From QGON01 sp963691905 (GTDB lineage Bacteria > Pseudomonadota > Gammaproteobacteria > Chromatiales > Chromatiaceae), in assembly GCA_963691905.1 (NCBI GenBank), contig OY829893.1, forward strand, positions 1,178,001 through 1,242,000: 64,000 nucleotides of DNA, given 5' to 3'. Under the pieces are notes generated by a model. That model was not told where the DNA came from. It did not search any database and worked only from the letters and a program-made list of their open reading frames with translations. Every line of letters starts with the position of its first letter. Within the stretch, counting starts at the first letter, position 1. Both the position numbers and the translations under genes were made by a program. Shown in pieces: positions 41,417-50,740 of this stretch.

Positions 41417-42886
41417 TCAGAAGAGGTGCGAGTTGATCCAGATGTGGGTGTATATGCTGGCCACGTAGCCCAAGGCTATCACCGGCATCCATTTCATGTG
41501 GCCAAAGAATGTGTACTTGCCCCGGGCCTGACCCATCAGCGCTACGCCAGCGGCAGAGCCGATGGAGAGCATGCTGCCGCCGACGCCGGCGGTCAGGGTT
41601 GCCAGCAGCCATTGACCTTCGGACATCTCCGGCATCATGGTGAGCACCGCGAACATCACAGGAATATTATCGACGATGGCGGAGAGCACACCTACGGCTA
41701 TATTGGCTGGGGTGGCATTCATCGCAGGGCTGAGGCCCATGGTGACGCCCCACTGGGTGTACATGACATCGGAGGCCAGTGCCAGGTAGCCGATGAAACC
41801 CAGGCCGCCGACACAGAGCACCACGCCATAGAAGAAGAGCAGGGTATCCCACTCCGCCCGGGCAATTTTGTTGAAAACATCGAAGGCGATGGGGTCACCC
41901 ATCTGCTCGTCGTGCTCCAGCTCGGTGGAGGCGTCACCATTGGTGGTGATCAGCTCTTTATGGTAGGTCTTTTTCAGATAGAAGCCGAAGAACTGCAGGT
42001 AGGCCAGGCCGGTCAGCATGCCGATCACGGGTGGCATGTGGATGAAATTGTGGAAACTCACCGCGGTGATGATAGTGGCCAGGAACAGAAAGATAATGCG
42101 TTTGGCGCCGCGCTTCATTTCGACATCTTCGCCGCCGCCTTCAGGTTTTTCATTGGGTACGGCGAAGGTCATGATAATTGCTGGTATCAGCCAGTTGACT
42201 ACCGAGGGGACAAAGAGATTGAAGAACTCGAAAAAATCGACGGTGCCCTGAGCAGTGGTGATGTTCTTCTGCCATACCATCAGGGTGGTGATGTCGCCGA
42301 AGGGACTGAAAGCGCCGCCGGCATTGGCCGCAACCACAATGTTGATGCAGGCGAGCAGTACGAACTTGTTGTTGCTGCCCCCAACTGCCAGTACCACCGC
42401 GCACATCAGCAGGGCAGTGGTCAGGTTGTCGGCGATCGGGGAGATGAAGAAGGCGAGTCCGCCGGTAATCCAGAAGAGTTGCCGGAAGCCGAAACCCTTG
42501 GCCACCAGCCAGGAGCGCAGTTTTTCAAAAACGTTGCGTTCATCCATGGCGTTGATATAGGTCATCGCTACCAGCAGGAACAACATCAATTCGGCGTATT
42601 CCAGCAGGTTGTGCCGTACAGCTGCTTCCGCTGCGTGGGGCAGGCCGTGTTGCTGATAGTACCAGGCAACGATGGCCCAGATCAGGCCTGCAGCCAGAAT
42701 CACCGGTTTGGATTTGCGCAGGTGGGTGAACTCTTCCGCCATTACCAGCAGATAGGCCACAACGAAGATGGCGATAGCCGTGAAACCCACCCAGTGGTCG
42801 GTAAGAATCAGGTGGTTTTCACCACGTCCGGACGCAAGGCCGATTCCAGGTAGAATCAGGAATAGAAGTGGTAACAGGAATCGCAC
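41417..42886 (-). CDS. nhaD: Na+/H+ antiporter, NhaD family
   Basis: NhaD exports Na+ in exchange for protons at the inner membrane. The ~490-residue protein has a signal-like first helix (FLLPLLFLILPGIGLASG) and then about 12 membrane helices, with the family blocks GGLAFFISPIADNLTTALLMCAVVLAVGG, NIVVAANAGGAFSPFGDITTLMVW and NIPVMFAVLTMMPEM. The start is taken as GTG because AAAGGAG lies eight bases before it. An in-frame ATG 45 bases further upstream lacks a ribosome site. It is divergent from the SulP gene. It may keep the Na+ gradient that could drive carbon uptake. Confidence 0.95.
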   Translation of the reverse strand: MRFLLPLLFLILPGIGLASGRGENHLILTDHWVGFTAIAIFVVAYLLVMAEEFTHLRKSKPVILAAGLIWAIVAWYYQQHGLPHAAEAAVRHNLLEYAELMLFLLVAMTYINAMDERNVFEKLRSWLVAKGFGFRQLFWITGGLAFFISPIADNLTTALLMCAVVLAVGGSNNKFVLLACINIVVAANAGGAFSPFGDITTLMVWQKNITTAQGTVDFFEFFNLFVPSVVNWLIPAIIMTFAVPNEKPEGGGEDVEMKRGAKRIIFLFLATIITAVSFHNFIHMPPVIGMLTGLAYLQFFGFYLKKTYHKELITTNGDASTELEHDEQMGDPIAFDVFNKIARAEWDTLLFFYGVVLCVGGLGFIGYLALASDVMYTQWGVTMGLSPAMNATPANIAVGVLSAIVDNIPVMFAVLTMMPEMSEGQWLLATLTAGVGGSMLSIGSAAGVALMGQARGKYTFFGHMKWMPVIALGYVASIYTHIWINSHLF

Positions 42887-43227
42887 GGCGCTTGCTCCTT
42901 TGGAAGTTATTAGTGTCGTGATTGGCATCATTTTACGGGCAACAATCGTCGGGATGTTGCCTACATGTCCTTTATCTAGTAGCGGCAGGATTTTATATCA
43001 CTTTAGCCCATGTTACTGCAGATTTACTGTGTCGATACATTACTTTCGACATGTTCTCGTAAAAAGTAGTTAATTAGGATACACTTATCTGCTTTCCGAA
43101 TTCTTGATGGGCAGCGCTGGGTCGGTCGGCTGGAATACAGGGTGCCGGGTATTTTCACCGCAGGATTCCGCGACTCGTTCAATAGTCCATCCGCAATAAT
43201 GAACTTTATTCTTCACAGGGGGTTACA
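42887..43227. other. 341-base divergent promoter region (nhaD / SulP)
   Basis: The gap between the two diverging transporter genes is AT-rich towards the SulP side and must hold both promoters. I see no ORF, RNA or clear operator. CAGGGGG is the ribosome site of the SulP gene. Confidence 0.4.
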
Positions 43228-44988
43228 GTGATTGGGCTAAACGACGTAGTCGCTTATTTACGGCAATGTTTCCTGCCGTTCTTCGGATGGATCGGCGAAC
43301 TGCGCGACGGTAAGATCCTGAAGGCCGATATTCTTGCGGGTGTCACTGTCGCGCTGGTGCTGGTCCCTCAGTCCATGGCCTACGCCCAACTGGCTGGTTT
43401 GCCCGCCTATTACGGCCTTTACGCCTCCTTTCTGCCGCCCATGATCGCAGCCTTTTTCGGCTCATCCCGGCAGTTGGCTACCGGCCCCGTCGCAGTGGTC
43501 TCCCTGATGACAGCGGCGGCACTGGAACCGATCGCCGCAGCCAATCCTGAGGGATTTCTTATCTATGCGGTGCTGTTGGCACTATTCGTCGGTGTATTTC
43601 AAATCTCGCTCGGTCTGCTACGTCTTGGTGTGCTGGTCGATCTGCTCTCTCACCCCGTGGTGGTCGGCTTCACGAATGCCGGCGCCATCATCATTGCCAC
43701 CTCCCAGTTGAGCAAGCTGTTCGGGGTGACCGCGGAGAGTGCGCCCCACCACTATGAGAAAGTCTACAATGTGATCGTTGCGGCGATGGAAGGGACGCAC
43801 ATGGCGACGCTGGCATTCGCAGTGGTGGCCATCGGTATTATGGTCGGGCTAAAGAAATATATGCCGAAGATCCCCAACGTGCTGGCGGCTGTGGTGGTGA
43901 CTACCGTCGGGGCCTGGTTGCTCGGTTTTGAGGGTGGAATGGGCGGCAAGGTTGTGGGCAGTATCCCTGCTGGACTACCTCCCATCTCCTTACCCAGCGG
44001 CATCGACTGGGACATAGCCACACAGTTGATGGCCACTGCGGTGATCATTTCACTGATCGGCTTCATGGAGGCCATCTCCATCGCCAAGGCGATGGCTGCA
44101 CGTACTCGCCAGAAGCTGGATGCCAACCAGGAGCTGATTGGACAGGGCCTGAGTAACATCACCTCCGGCCTCTTCTCCGGCTATCCGGTCTCCGGTTCCT
44201 TCTCCCGTTCCGCCGTGAATATCGATAACGGAGCGGTCACCGGTTTCTCCTCGGTCGTCACGGGCCTGGTGGTTGGTATAACACTGCTGTTCCTGACCCC
44301 GTTGCTCTACCATCTGCCACAGGCGACGCTGGCTTCCGTTATCATTCTGGCAGTTATCAATTTGATCAAGATCGAACCGATCATCCATGCCTGGAAAGCT
44401 GAAAAGCAGGATGCGATCGTGGCGGTGGTCACCATGTTGCTCACGCTTTATATGGCACCGCATCTGGAGATCGGTATTTTGGTGGGTCTGATACTCTCCA
44501 TTGCACTTTTCATCGTGCGTTCCATGCGCCCGCGCGTGGCAGTGCTCTCCCGCTATCATGATGGAACCATGCGGGATATCAGCGTGCATCCGCTGCCCAC
44601 CAGTGAATATATCCAATTATTGCGTTTCGATGGTTCGCTCTATTTTGCCAATGCCGGGTATTTTGAAGACAAAGTACTGGAGCTGGTGGCGAGTAAACCC
44701 AAACTGCGTTACATCGTAATCGATGGTGAGGGCATTAACCAGATCGACTCCACCGGGGAAGAGGTGATGCGCCATCTGGCCGAGCGTCTGAAATCGAACA
44801 ATATCGAATTTCTGGTGGCGCGGATGAAGAAGCAGTTTATGGATACTATCCGCAGTACTCACCTGCTTGAAGAGATTGGGCCGGACCATTTCTTCTCGCG
44901 TATCCAGTTCGCTTTGAACTATGCCTGGGATGGTCTGGGCGATGAGTATGATCGCACCCAGTGCCCGCTGCGGCGTCAGGTTGATTGA
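43228..44988 (+). CDS. SulP-family anion transporter with STAS domain
   Basis: The 586-residue protein has the SulP membrane part: LKADILAGVTVALVLVPQSMAYAQLAGLPAYYGLYAS, GSSRQLATGPVAVVSL, ISPYPVSG-like GLFSGYPVSGSFSRSAVN, and a C-terminal STAS domain (from ~460, with IVIDGEGINQIDSTGEEVM). SulP proteins carry sulfate, bicarbonate or other anions, often with Na+. In autotrophs a SulP next to Calvin-cycle genes can be a bicarbonate transporter. That is possible here because prk and a Na+ antiporter are neighbours, but sulfate remains equally likely for a sulfur oxidiser. GTG start with CAGGGGG site. Confidence 0.9.
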   Translation: MIGLNDVVAYLRQCFLPFFGWIGELRDGKILKADILAGVTVALVLVPQSMAYAQLAGLPAYYGLYASFLPPMIAAFFGSSRQLATGPVAVVSLMTAAALEPIAAANPEGFLIYAVLLALFVGVFQISLGLLRLGVLVDLLSHPVVVGFTNAGAIIIATSQLSKLFGVTAESAPHHYEKVYNVIVAAMEGTHMATLAFAVVAIGIMVGLKKYMPKIPNVLAAVVVTTVGAWLLGFEGGMGGKVVGSIPAGLPPISLPSGIDWDIATQLMATAVIISLIGFMEAISIAKAMAARTRQKLDANQELIGQGLSNITSGLFSGYPVSGSFSRSAVNIDNGAVTGFSSVVTGLVVGITLLFLTPLLYHLPQATLASVIILAVINLIKIEPIIHAWKAEKQDAIVAVVTMLLTLYMAPHLEIGILVGLILSIALFIVRSMRPRVAVLSRYHDGTMRDISVHPLPTSEYIQLLRFDGSLYFANAGYFEDKVLELVASKPKLRYIVIDGEGINQIDSTGEEVMRHLAERLKSNNIEFLVARMKKQFMDTIRSTHLLEEIGPDHFFSRIQFALNYAWDGLGDEYDRTQCPLRRQVD

Positions 44989-45006
44989 TCTTTAATCACT
45001 GACAGG

Positions 45007-45041
45007 CAATAAAAAACCGGCCTAGTGCCGGTTTTTTATTG
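45007..45041 (+). terminator. Intrinsic terminator of the SulP gene
   Basis: AAAAAACCGGC and GCCGGTTTTTT form an 11-base stem with a five-base loop, followed by ATTG. It lies about 20 bases after the stop. Confidence 0.93.
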
Positions 45042-45059
45042 CCCGGATTCACCGGAATG

Positions 45060-45090
45060 CCTGATCCGCTACGCTTGATCAGGCCTACAT
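45060..45090. repeat. REP-like palindrome, copy 3
   Basis: CCTGATCCGCTACGCTTGAT followed by CAGGCCTACAT: the same element as at 8415, with CCTGATC/GATCAGG arms and the CGCTACGCTT centre. Confidence 0.6.
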
Positions 45091-45138
45091 CTATGGACTT
45101 TCAGTCCATAGTGGTTAATTACTTGGGCAAAGCCTGGC

Positions 45139-45558
45139 TTATCGTAGCGCTGCCACCTGATAGCTGCCGTTGACCTCGTTGAAGTTCAGCAGATCGACAG
45201 AGAGTTGATTCATATCGGTCGAGACTAGTGCGAGCTGATTTTTCGCCTGAAAATGGGTCTGCTGCTTGACTGCGGCGTAGATCAGGCCGCCAGGGGCAAG
45301 AATAGTGATGGCGACATCCAGGACACCAAAGGCGCCTTTCTCTACGCGTTGCTGAAGCGTGATTTGCTGGTTTTTCAGATTCTGTTGCAGGTTACGAAGC
45401 TGTTTCGACAGAGTTGAGGTGTCTACCGTTCTGAGACTGGTGCAGAAACCCTCTTTATCGACAGTCAGGGTCCGCTCTTCTGCGACGATACAGGTCGAGG
45501 TGGTGCCAATCGCAAGCAACAGAGCCAAGCTCAAGGATTTTTGTCTCAGGTTGTTCAT
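45139..45558 (-). CDS. Exported protein of unknown function, ~139 aa
   Basis: A signal peptide (SLSLALLLAIGTTSTCIVA) is followed by a mostly helical mature part: STLSKQLRNLQQNLKNQQITLQQRVE is a likely coiled coil, then FGVLDVAITILAPGGLIYAAVK is a moderately hydrophobic stretch, then a C-terminal helix. The start is taken at the internal ATG with an AGAGGCAG site; the frame is open 90 bases further upstream. No known domain is recognised. Confidence 0.6.
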   Translation of the reverse strand: MNNLRQKSLSLALLLAIGTTSTCIVAEERTLTVDKEGFCTSLRTVDTSTLSKQLRNLQQNLKNQQITLQQRVEKGAFGVLDVAITILAPGGLIYAAVKQQTHFQAKNQLALVSTDMNQLSVDLLNFNEVNGSYQVAALR

Positions 45559-45717
45559 GTTGGCTGCCTCTGCGAAGTCGTTACCGGGTCTGATTGGCCT
45601 CTCCCTGGCTCTATCTCTCTCCTGTGATTTCAGATTACGGCCGAACACAGGAATATTTAGGAACTACTTCACATTGAGTCGGCAGAACGGCCGGAAACTG
45701 AAACCCGGGTCACAAAA

Positions 45718-47103
45718 CTAAGCGGTGCTGGGGAACACTTTTCCCGGATTGAGAATATTCCGGGGGTCGAACTGCCGTTTGATGCAACGCATCAGTTCCA
45801 GGGTAACCGGATCGATCTCGCGATCGATATAGGGCTGTTTGACCAGACCGATGCCATGTTCCCCGGAGAGGGTGCCGCCGAGGCTCAGGGTCAGGTCAAA
45901 AAGACGGCTCAGGCACTGCTCGCCAAGAGACAACTGTTCCGGGTCGTCCGGATCCAACAATAGATTGACATGGATATTGCCGTTCCCGGCATGGCCAAAA
46001 TTGATGATGGTGATGCCGGTGTCGGCGGAGAGTCTCTCCAGGCCACCTATCAGATCGGGGATGCGCGAGACGGGCACCACCACATCCTCATTGATTTTTT
46101 TGGGCGCCACATTGCGCAGTGCCGGTGAGAGCGCCTTGCGGGTCTTCCAGAGTGAAACGACCGCCTCTGTTGTCTCTGCGGTGTGTATCCCCAGCAGTCC
46201 CTGATTGGACGCCGCTTTCGAGATGGCGGCGGTCTCATCCTCGATGCTGTGTGCGGGACCGTCCACCTCGATCATCAACAGGGCACCCACCGCGGGATCG
46301 AGTTCGAGATTCGAAAAATCCCGTACCATCGCCAGTGCCGCACCGTCCATGAACTCCAGCGCACAGGGGGTGACGGGCTGTGCCATGATGGCGGAGACCG
46401 CATGGGCGGCGGCGTGAATATCCCTGTAACTGGCCTGCAGGGTTCGTTTGGTCTCCGGCAGCGGAGTCAGTTTGAGGGTGGCTTCTGTTATCAGAGCCAG
46501 CGTACCCTCGGAACCGATCAGCAGGCGGGTGAGGTCGTAACCCACCACGCCCTTGGTGGTGTTGACTCCGGTGTGGATGGTTTGACCGTTGCCGAGGACG
46601 GCTCTGAGGCCGAGGGTGTTCTCGCGGGGTGTTCCATATTTTACCGCCCGGGGACCCGCGGAATTGTAGGCAAGGTTTCCGCCGATGGTGCAGATCGATG
46701 CGCTGGTTGGGTCAGGTGGCCAGAAAAACCCCTTTTCCGCCAGTGCCGTCTGCAGCGTCTGATTGGTAACGCCGGGTTCCACTCTGGCTAGGCGATTATC
46801 GGGATCGATCTCCAGGATGCGGTTCATGCGTTCCAGAGAGAGCAGGACGCCGCCCTCGATGGGCACAGTGGCGCCGGTGGTGCCGGTCCCCGTGCCTCTG
46901 GCAACCAGGCTGATCCGTTGCTCGTGACAGAAACGGGCGAGTGCCGCCACCTGCGAGTGCTCAGTGGCGAAGACCACCGCTTGCGGCATTGCCTGCAGGC
47001 GGCTGTTGTCGTAGCCGTAGGGCAGGCAGTCGGCGGGGTCGGTGAGTACCGATTCGCAACCGACAATCTCTGCCAGGGCGTTGCGCAGTAGTGAGGTGTT
47101 CAA
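45718..47103 (-). CDS. glcD: FAD-linked glycolate / D-lactate dehydrogenase subunit
   Basis: The 461-residue protein has the FAD-binding PCMH domain (VARGTGTGTTGATVPIEGGVLLSLERMNRIL and CTIGGNLAYNSAGPRAVKYG, IGSEGTLALITEATL) and the C-terminal FAD-oxidase domain (VVPVSRIPDL, FGHAGNGNIHVN, LSGEHGIG, KRQFDPRNILNPGKVFP). It oxidises a 2-hydroxy acid to the keto acid. GlcD is the glycolate-specific relative; D-lactate is possible. In this genome glycolate is a plausible substrate because RuBisCO oxygenation makes phosphoglycolate. No glcE or glcF follows, so partner subunits are not seen here. Confidence 0.9.
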   Translation of the reverse strand: MNTSLLRNALAEIVGCESVLTDPADCLPYGYDNSRLQAMPQAVVFATEHSQVAALARFCHEQRISLVARGTGTGTTGATVPIEGGVLLSLERMNRILEIDPDNRLARVEPGVTNQTLQTALAEKGFFWPPDPTSASICTIGGNLAYNSAGPRAVKYGTPRENTLGLRAVLGNGQTIHTGVNTTKGVVGYDLTRLLIGSEGTLALITEATLKLTPLPETKRTLQASYRDIHAAAHAVSAIMAQPVTPCALEFMDGAALAMVRDFSNLELDPAVGALLMIEVDGPAHSIEDETAAISKAASNQGLLGIHTAETTEAVVSLWKTRKALSPALRNVAPKKINEDVVVPVSRIPDLIGGLERLSADTGITIINFGHAGNGNIHVNLLLDPDDPEQLSLGEQCLSRLFDLTLSLGGTLSGEHGIGLVKQPYIDREIDPVTLELMRCIKRQFDPRNILNPGKVFPSTA

Positions 47104-47115
47104 CCTGGGTTCAAT

Positions 47116-47700
47116 CTAGATGTACTCGAAGACCCGTACCACCCGGCGAACGCCGCTGATGTGCCGGACCAGGTCGGTCACTGCATCGCCTTCGGCCTGG
47201 GTGAGGAGTCCCATCAGAAAGACAACGCCGCGTTCCGTGACGACCTTGACCCGAAAGGTATCAAAATCGGGCAGGTCGACCCCGGTCAGTTTGAATTTTA
47301 CCTCGGTGGTGAGGGCGGAGTCGCGGGTTCGCTCTCCGATGGAGGCTGCAGTACCGATCTCCAATTCATTGACCACCCGGCGGACACGCTCAACGCTTTT
47401 TACCATCTGCTCCGCCTTGGCACGGAGCGCATCTGTCTCGGCCTGGCCGGTGAGCAACACCACCATGTTATAACTGGTGACGCTGATTTTGCTGTGTTCG
47501 TTGAGATAGTCATCGCTGCCGAGCCGCTCCATCGCTTTTAGTTCGATGGACTGATCTTCCACGATGACGCCGGCAGTGCGGCGATCATGGGCCACACTGG
47601 CTGTGGTGGCCGCGCCACCGACGATGACAGCGGCGCAGCCTTGCAGTAGCGAACCGGTGAGCAGAACGATGGCGAGGATGATCGATTTTGATTGCTGCAT
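47116..47700 (-). CDS. dolP: BON-domain outer-membrane lipoprotein (DolP/YraP)
   Basis: The start is the ATG after the diaA gene (MQQSKSIILAIVLLTGSLLQGC...), giving a lipoprotein signal with Cys22 lipidated. Two BON domains follow (about residues 70-135 and 145-190), with ISVTSYNMVVLLTGQAETDAL and FRVKVVTERGVVFLMGLLTQAEGDAVT. BON proteins bind phospholipid membranes; DolP supports outer-membrane integrity. It is the last gene of the conserved lpoA-yraN-diaA-dolP block. An upstream frame of 147 bases lacks sense. Confidence 0.9.
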   Translation of the reverse strand: MQQSKSIILAIVLLTGSLLQGCAAVIVGGAATTASVAHDRRTAGVIVEDQSIELKAMERLGSDDYLNEHSKISVTSYNMVVLLTGQAETDALRAKAEQMVKSVERVRRVVNELEIGTAASIGERTRDSALTTEVKFKLTGVDLPDFDTFRVKVVTERGVVFLMGLLTQAEGDAVTDLVRHISGVRRVVRVFEYI

Positions 47701-47701
47701 T

Positions 47702-48292
47702 TTATTCACTTCCCAATAGCTGTTGGTCCACCAGATCACACAGGCAGTGTATGACCAGAAGGTGAACTTCCTGAATGCGGGCGGTTGAGCCCGACGGTAC
47801 GCGAATTTCGACATCGCCAGGCACCAGGAGTTTCGCCGCCTCCCCACCTTCTTTGCCGGTCAGGGCGATGACCGCCATCTCCCGTTCATGGGCCGCCTCG
47901 ATGGCCGCACTGATGTTGTTCGAATTGCCGCTGGTGGATATCGCCAGCAGTAGATCGCCGGGCTGACCCAATGCCTCGATCTGCCGAGCGAAGACCCGTT
48001 CGTAACTGTAGTCGTTGGCGATCGATGTGAGGGTCGAGGTGTCTGTGGTCAGGGCGATGGCTGGCAGGCCGGGGCGCTCCCGTTCGAAACGGTTGAGCAT
48101 TTCGGATGAGAAGTGCTGGGCATCTCCGGCGGAGCCGCCGTTGCCGCAGCTCAATATTTTGCCGCCCTCCAAGAACTGAGCCACGATAAGCTCTGCGGCG
48201 CCGGCAATCGGATCGACCAGCAGCGGCATCGCCTCGATTTTGGTCTGGATGCTCTGGTCAAAAATCTGTTTGATTCGGTCGTTCAGTTCCAT
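47702..48292 (-). CDS. diaA: SIS-domain protein DiaA
   Basis: The ~196-residue protein is a single SIS phosphosugar-binding domain: GGKILSCGNGGSAGDAQHFSSEMLNRFERERPGLPAIAL, then LLAISTSGNSNNISAAIEAAHERE and VIHCLCDLVDQQLLG. In E. coli DiaA binds DnaA at oriC and promotes initiation; GmhA-type isomerases are close relatives. The synteny with yraN, lpoA and dolP favours DiaA. The ATG is the internal one; the longer frame has no support. It overlaps no neighbour but is close-packed on both sides. Confidence 0.88.
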   Translation of the reverse strand: MELNDRIKQIFDQSIQTKIEAMPLLVDPIAGAAELIVAQFLEGGKILSCGNGGSAGDAQHFSSEMLNRFERERPGLPAIALTTDTSTLTSIANDYSYERVFARQIEALGQPGDLLLAISTSGNSNNISAAIEAAHEREMAVIALTGKEGGEAAKLLVPGDVEIRVPSGSTARIQEVHLLVIHCLCDLVDQQLLGSE

Positions 48293-48314
48293 GGTTCTAT
48301 AGACTACCTGTAGA

Positions 48315-48677
48315 TCAGGCGCTCTGGAAGGCATCCTTGATCCATTGAATGACGGGGTCGTGTTCGCCGGTGATGCCTACCACGTCGAAGCGGCAGGGCC
48401 ATGAGTTGCGTTGCCGTTGCAGATAGTGGCTGGCTGCAGTGATCAGCTTGCGCTGCTTGCTGGCTGTGACCGACTCGGCCGCCGAGCCAAAACTGCTGCT
48501 CTTGCGGAATCGCACCTCGACAAATACCAGACTCTCCCCATCCCGCATGATGAGGTCGATCTCTCCTCCCTTGCAGCGGTAGTTCTTCTCGACGAGTTGC
48601 AGCCCGGTCTGTTGCAAATGACTGCAGGCAAGGGTTTCCGCCTGATCGCCCTTGCACAGATGACTGGCCTTTCTCAT
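48315..48677 (-). CDS. yraN: UPF0102 (YraN) family protein
   Basis: The 120-residue protein has the restriction-endonuclease-like fold signature of UPF0102: GDQAETLACSHLQQTGLQLVEKNYRCKGGEIDLIMRDGESLVFVEVRFRKSSSFG. The conserved Glu-x-Asp...Val-x-Val-Arg pattern suggests a nuclease-like site, but no function is proven. It overlaps the end of lpoA by four bases (ATGA), so they are translationally coupled. Confidence 0.93.
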   Translation of the reverse strand: MRKASHLCKGDQAETLACSHLQQTGLQLVEKNYRCKGGEIDLIMRDGESLVFVEVRFRKSSSFGSAAESVTASKQRKLITAASHYLQRQRNSWPCRFDVVGITGEHDPVIQWIKDAFQSA

Positions 48678-50683
48678 GGCCTCTGTGGAGCCCCGCCTGT
48701 CTCAGTCGTCTCTTGAGGCAGGTTGTTCGTCGTGATTGTAGTGGATTCGTCAGGTAAACCCTGGATTGGCTGAGTAGAGGATGGCGTGTTTTCCGGCACC
48801 CCCATTCGGGGAGCGAAGCCGCTTATCCTGGCTTTGCCATTAGACATTTCAGCCCATGCGAGCTGGCGGTGTAGCCGGTTTGAGGTATCGATGTAGAGGT
48901 TGCCGGTTTTGCCGTCCTGTGTGAGCCCCGGTTGATCACTCAGCTGCTGCAGGTGGGGCAGCAGATTGAAGGCGTCAATGCCCATGGCGTAGAGCCGGGT
49001 ATAACGCTCTTCCACCCCCGGCAGAAGCTTTGCCAGACTGCTGCGTGACAGGGGTTGCTGATTGTCATCTTCCAGCAACCAGGGAATGTCGACGAACTTG
49101 ATCTTGCCGATATCCTTGTCTTTCTCCTGCGCCTGTTTGCCGCTGTAGATGTGGGAGGTGGCATAGACCGGCAGATCCCCCGCGTGGTGGAACTGCAGTT
49201 GAGGACGCAGCTGTCGTGCCTTTTGTGGGCGGGCGGCGAGGAAGATGAAGTCGGCATCCGCCCGGCGCCTCGGCTCGTATTCCAAAGACTCTCCCAGCAC
49301 CTGTTGTACTGCCTGCTTGCGGGCGTTGCTCTCATCGATATTGAGCAGTTTGCGGATGGGAGTGGAGAAATCGTTCTCCTTGGCGATGTAGGACTGCTGT
49401 TCGACTGCCCGGCCGCCAAGTGATTCCCAACGTTCCCGAAAACTTTCATAGATCCGATCGCCCCAGCTTCCCGTGGGTGTCAGTACCAAGGCGTTGCCGA
49501 AACCATCGAGCCAGGCGCGTTCGGCCACCTGCTCAGCTTCATCCTCTGGTGATAGACCAAACTGGTAAAAGTTTGTGGGTGGATGGGGCTCGCCGTTTGT
49601 CCGGTTGAGGGCAAGCAGTGGGATCTCGAAGTTTTCCCTTTGCAGCAGGGCCTTGAGTGCCGCCTTGCTGATCGGTCCGACCGCAATTTTTGCGCCTTGG
49701 TCGATCGCCAGCTGATAGATATCGATGATCTTGGTGGGGTCGCTGCTGTCATAAAAACGCAGTACAGGGCGGTTATTGGCCGGCCGCTGATACCAGGCCG
49801 ACATGAACCCGTCGCGCGCGGCGGCAGCCACTTTGGCGTAGGGACCGGTACGGGGCAGAAGTATTGCGATGTGACTGATCTGTTCAAGCAGAGACTTGTC
49901 CTGATCGAAATAGCCGACAAGCAGTGACGGGAGGGCGGGATGGTTTTGGTACTCCTCCCGCCAGGCATCCAATCGTGTCTCGACAATCGCCGGGTCGTCG
50001 CCACGGTTCTTGACGATCCGGGCAAGGTCCATCCAGCCGCCCAAGGTGCCTGGTGGATCCGGCTGCAGCAGTGCCAGCGCAGTATCGGTCATGGCGGAAA
50101 GGGTCTGGATCAGCATGGCCTGATTCTTCAGGCGGCGCTCGGGGTCGAGCAATAACATATCGAGTTCGCTCAGCTCCCGGGCGCTCTCCAGCAGATTTCC
50201 AACGAGGCGAAAACTCTCCGCAACGTTTTCATGAAACCGCTGACGCAGTCCGAGAGAGCTTTCTGGACCTGGGGGAGGTTGCATCAGGTCCAGTGCCTGA
50301 TCGACCTGGCCCTGTTGCAACAGTCTTTCTGCCTGCAGCATACGCAGCCGCAGGATGAATTCTGCATCGCTGCCGGGGCTGCGGATCTCATTGGTCAGGG
50401 ATTCGCTCTTTTCCCAATTACCCGCCTTGGCCCAGGTTTCCGCCGCCTCCAACAGCAGATCCTCCCGTCGGGGGGGAAGGCTGTCGCGGGCCAGTGACTC
50501 GATCAGCACAGCCGCCGCGGCAAACGATTTAGCCTCAATGAGGCTATCGGCCTGCTGCCGCAGGATGACCGCATCCTTTTCAGGTTCGACATCGGGTTTT
50601 GTGACTGGTGCGGTGCAGCCCTGGAACAGAAGCAGCAGGGAGAGGGTCAGCAGTAGCGGCGAAATACGTTGAATCACTTGCAT
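48674..50683 (-). CDS. lpoA: Outer-membrane lipoprotein LpoA, activator of PBP1A
   Basis: LpoA is a lipoprotein that reaches through the periplasm to activate the peptidoglycan synthase PBP1A. The 669-residue product has a lipobox (SLLLLFQGC, Cys23), an N-terminal helical TPR-like half and a C-terminal periplasmic-binding-like half (HIAILLPRTGPYAKVAAAARDGFMSAWY; LNRTNGEPHPPTNFYQFGLSPEDEAEQVAERAWLDG; RLYAMGIDAFNLLP). It is the first gene of the minus-strand block, divergent from rsmI as in many gammaproteobacteria. Confidence 0.93.
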   Translation of the reverse strand: MQVIQRISPLLLTLSLLLLFQGCTAPVTKPDVEPEKDAVILRQQADSLIEAKSFAAAAVLIESLARDSLPPRREDLLLEAAETWAKAGNWEKSESLTNEIRSPGSDAEFILRLRMLQAERLLQQGQVDQALDLMQPPPGPESSLGLRQRFHENVAESFRLVGNLLESARELSELDMLLLDPERRLKNQAMLIQTLSAMTDTALALLQPDPPGTLGGWMDLARIVKNRGDDPAIVETRLDAWREEYQNHPALPSLLVGYFDQDKSLLEQISHIAILLPRTGPYAKVAAAARDGFMSAWYQRPANNRPVLRFYDSSDPTKIIDIYQLAIDQGAKIAVGPISKAALKALLQRENFEIPLLALNRTNGEPHPPTNFYQFGLSPEDEAEQVAERAWLDGFGNALVLTPTGSWGDRIYESFRERWESLGGRAVEQQSYIAKENDFSTPIRKLLNIDESNARKQAVQQVLGESLEYEPRRRADADFIFLAARPQKARQLRPQLQFHHAGDLPVYATSHIYSGKQAQEKDKDIGKIKFVDIPWLLEDDNQQPLSRSSLAKLLPGVEERYTRLYAMGIDAFNLLPHLQQLSDQPGLTQDGKTGNLYIDTSNRLHRQLAWAEMSNGKARISGFAPRMGVPENTPSSTQPIQGLPDESTTITTNNLPQETTETGGAPQRP

Positions 50684-50740
50684 GGTCTCGGTCGGGTGTG
50701 CAGGATGGGAATCCGGCCAGCTCCTGTTAAATAGGTATCT

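Noticed and set aside
41324..42853. A 509-codon plus-strand frame opposite nhaD
   Set aside because: Shadow of a membrane protein gene with clear NhaD motifs; no ribosome site or family match on the plus strand.
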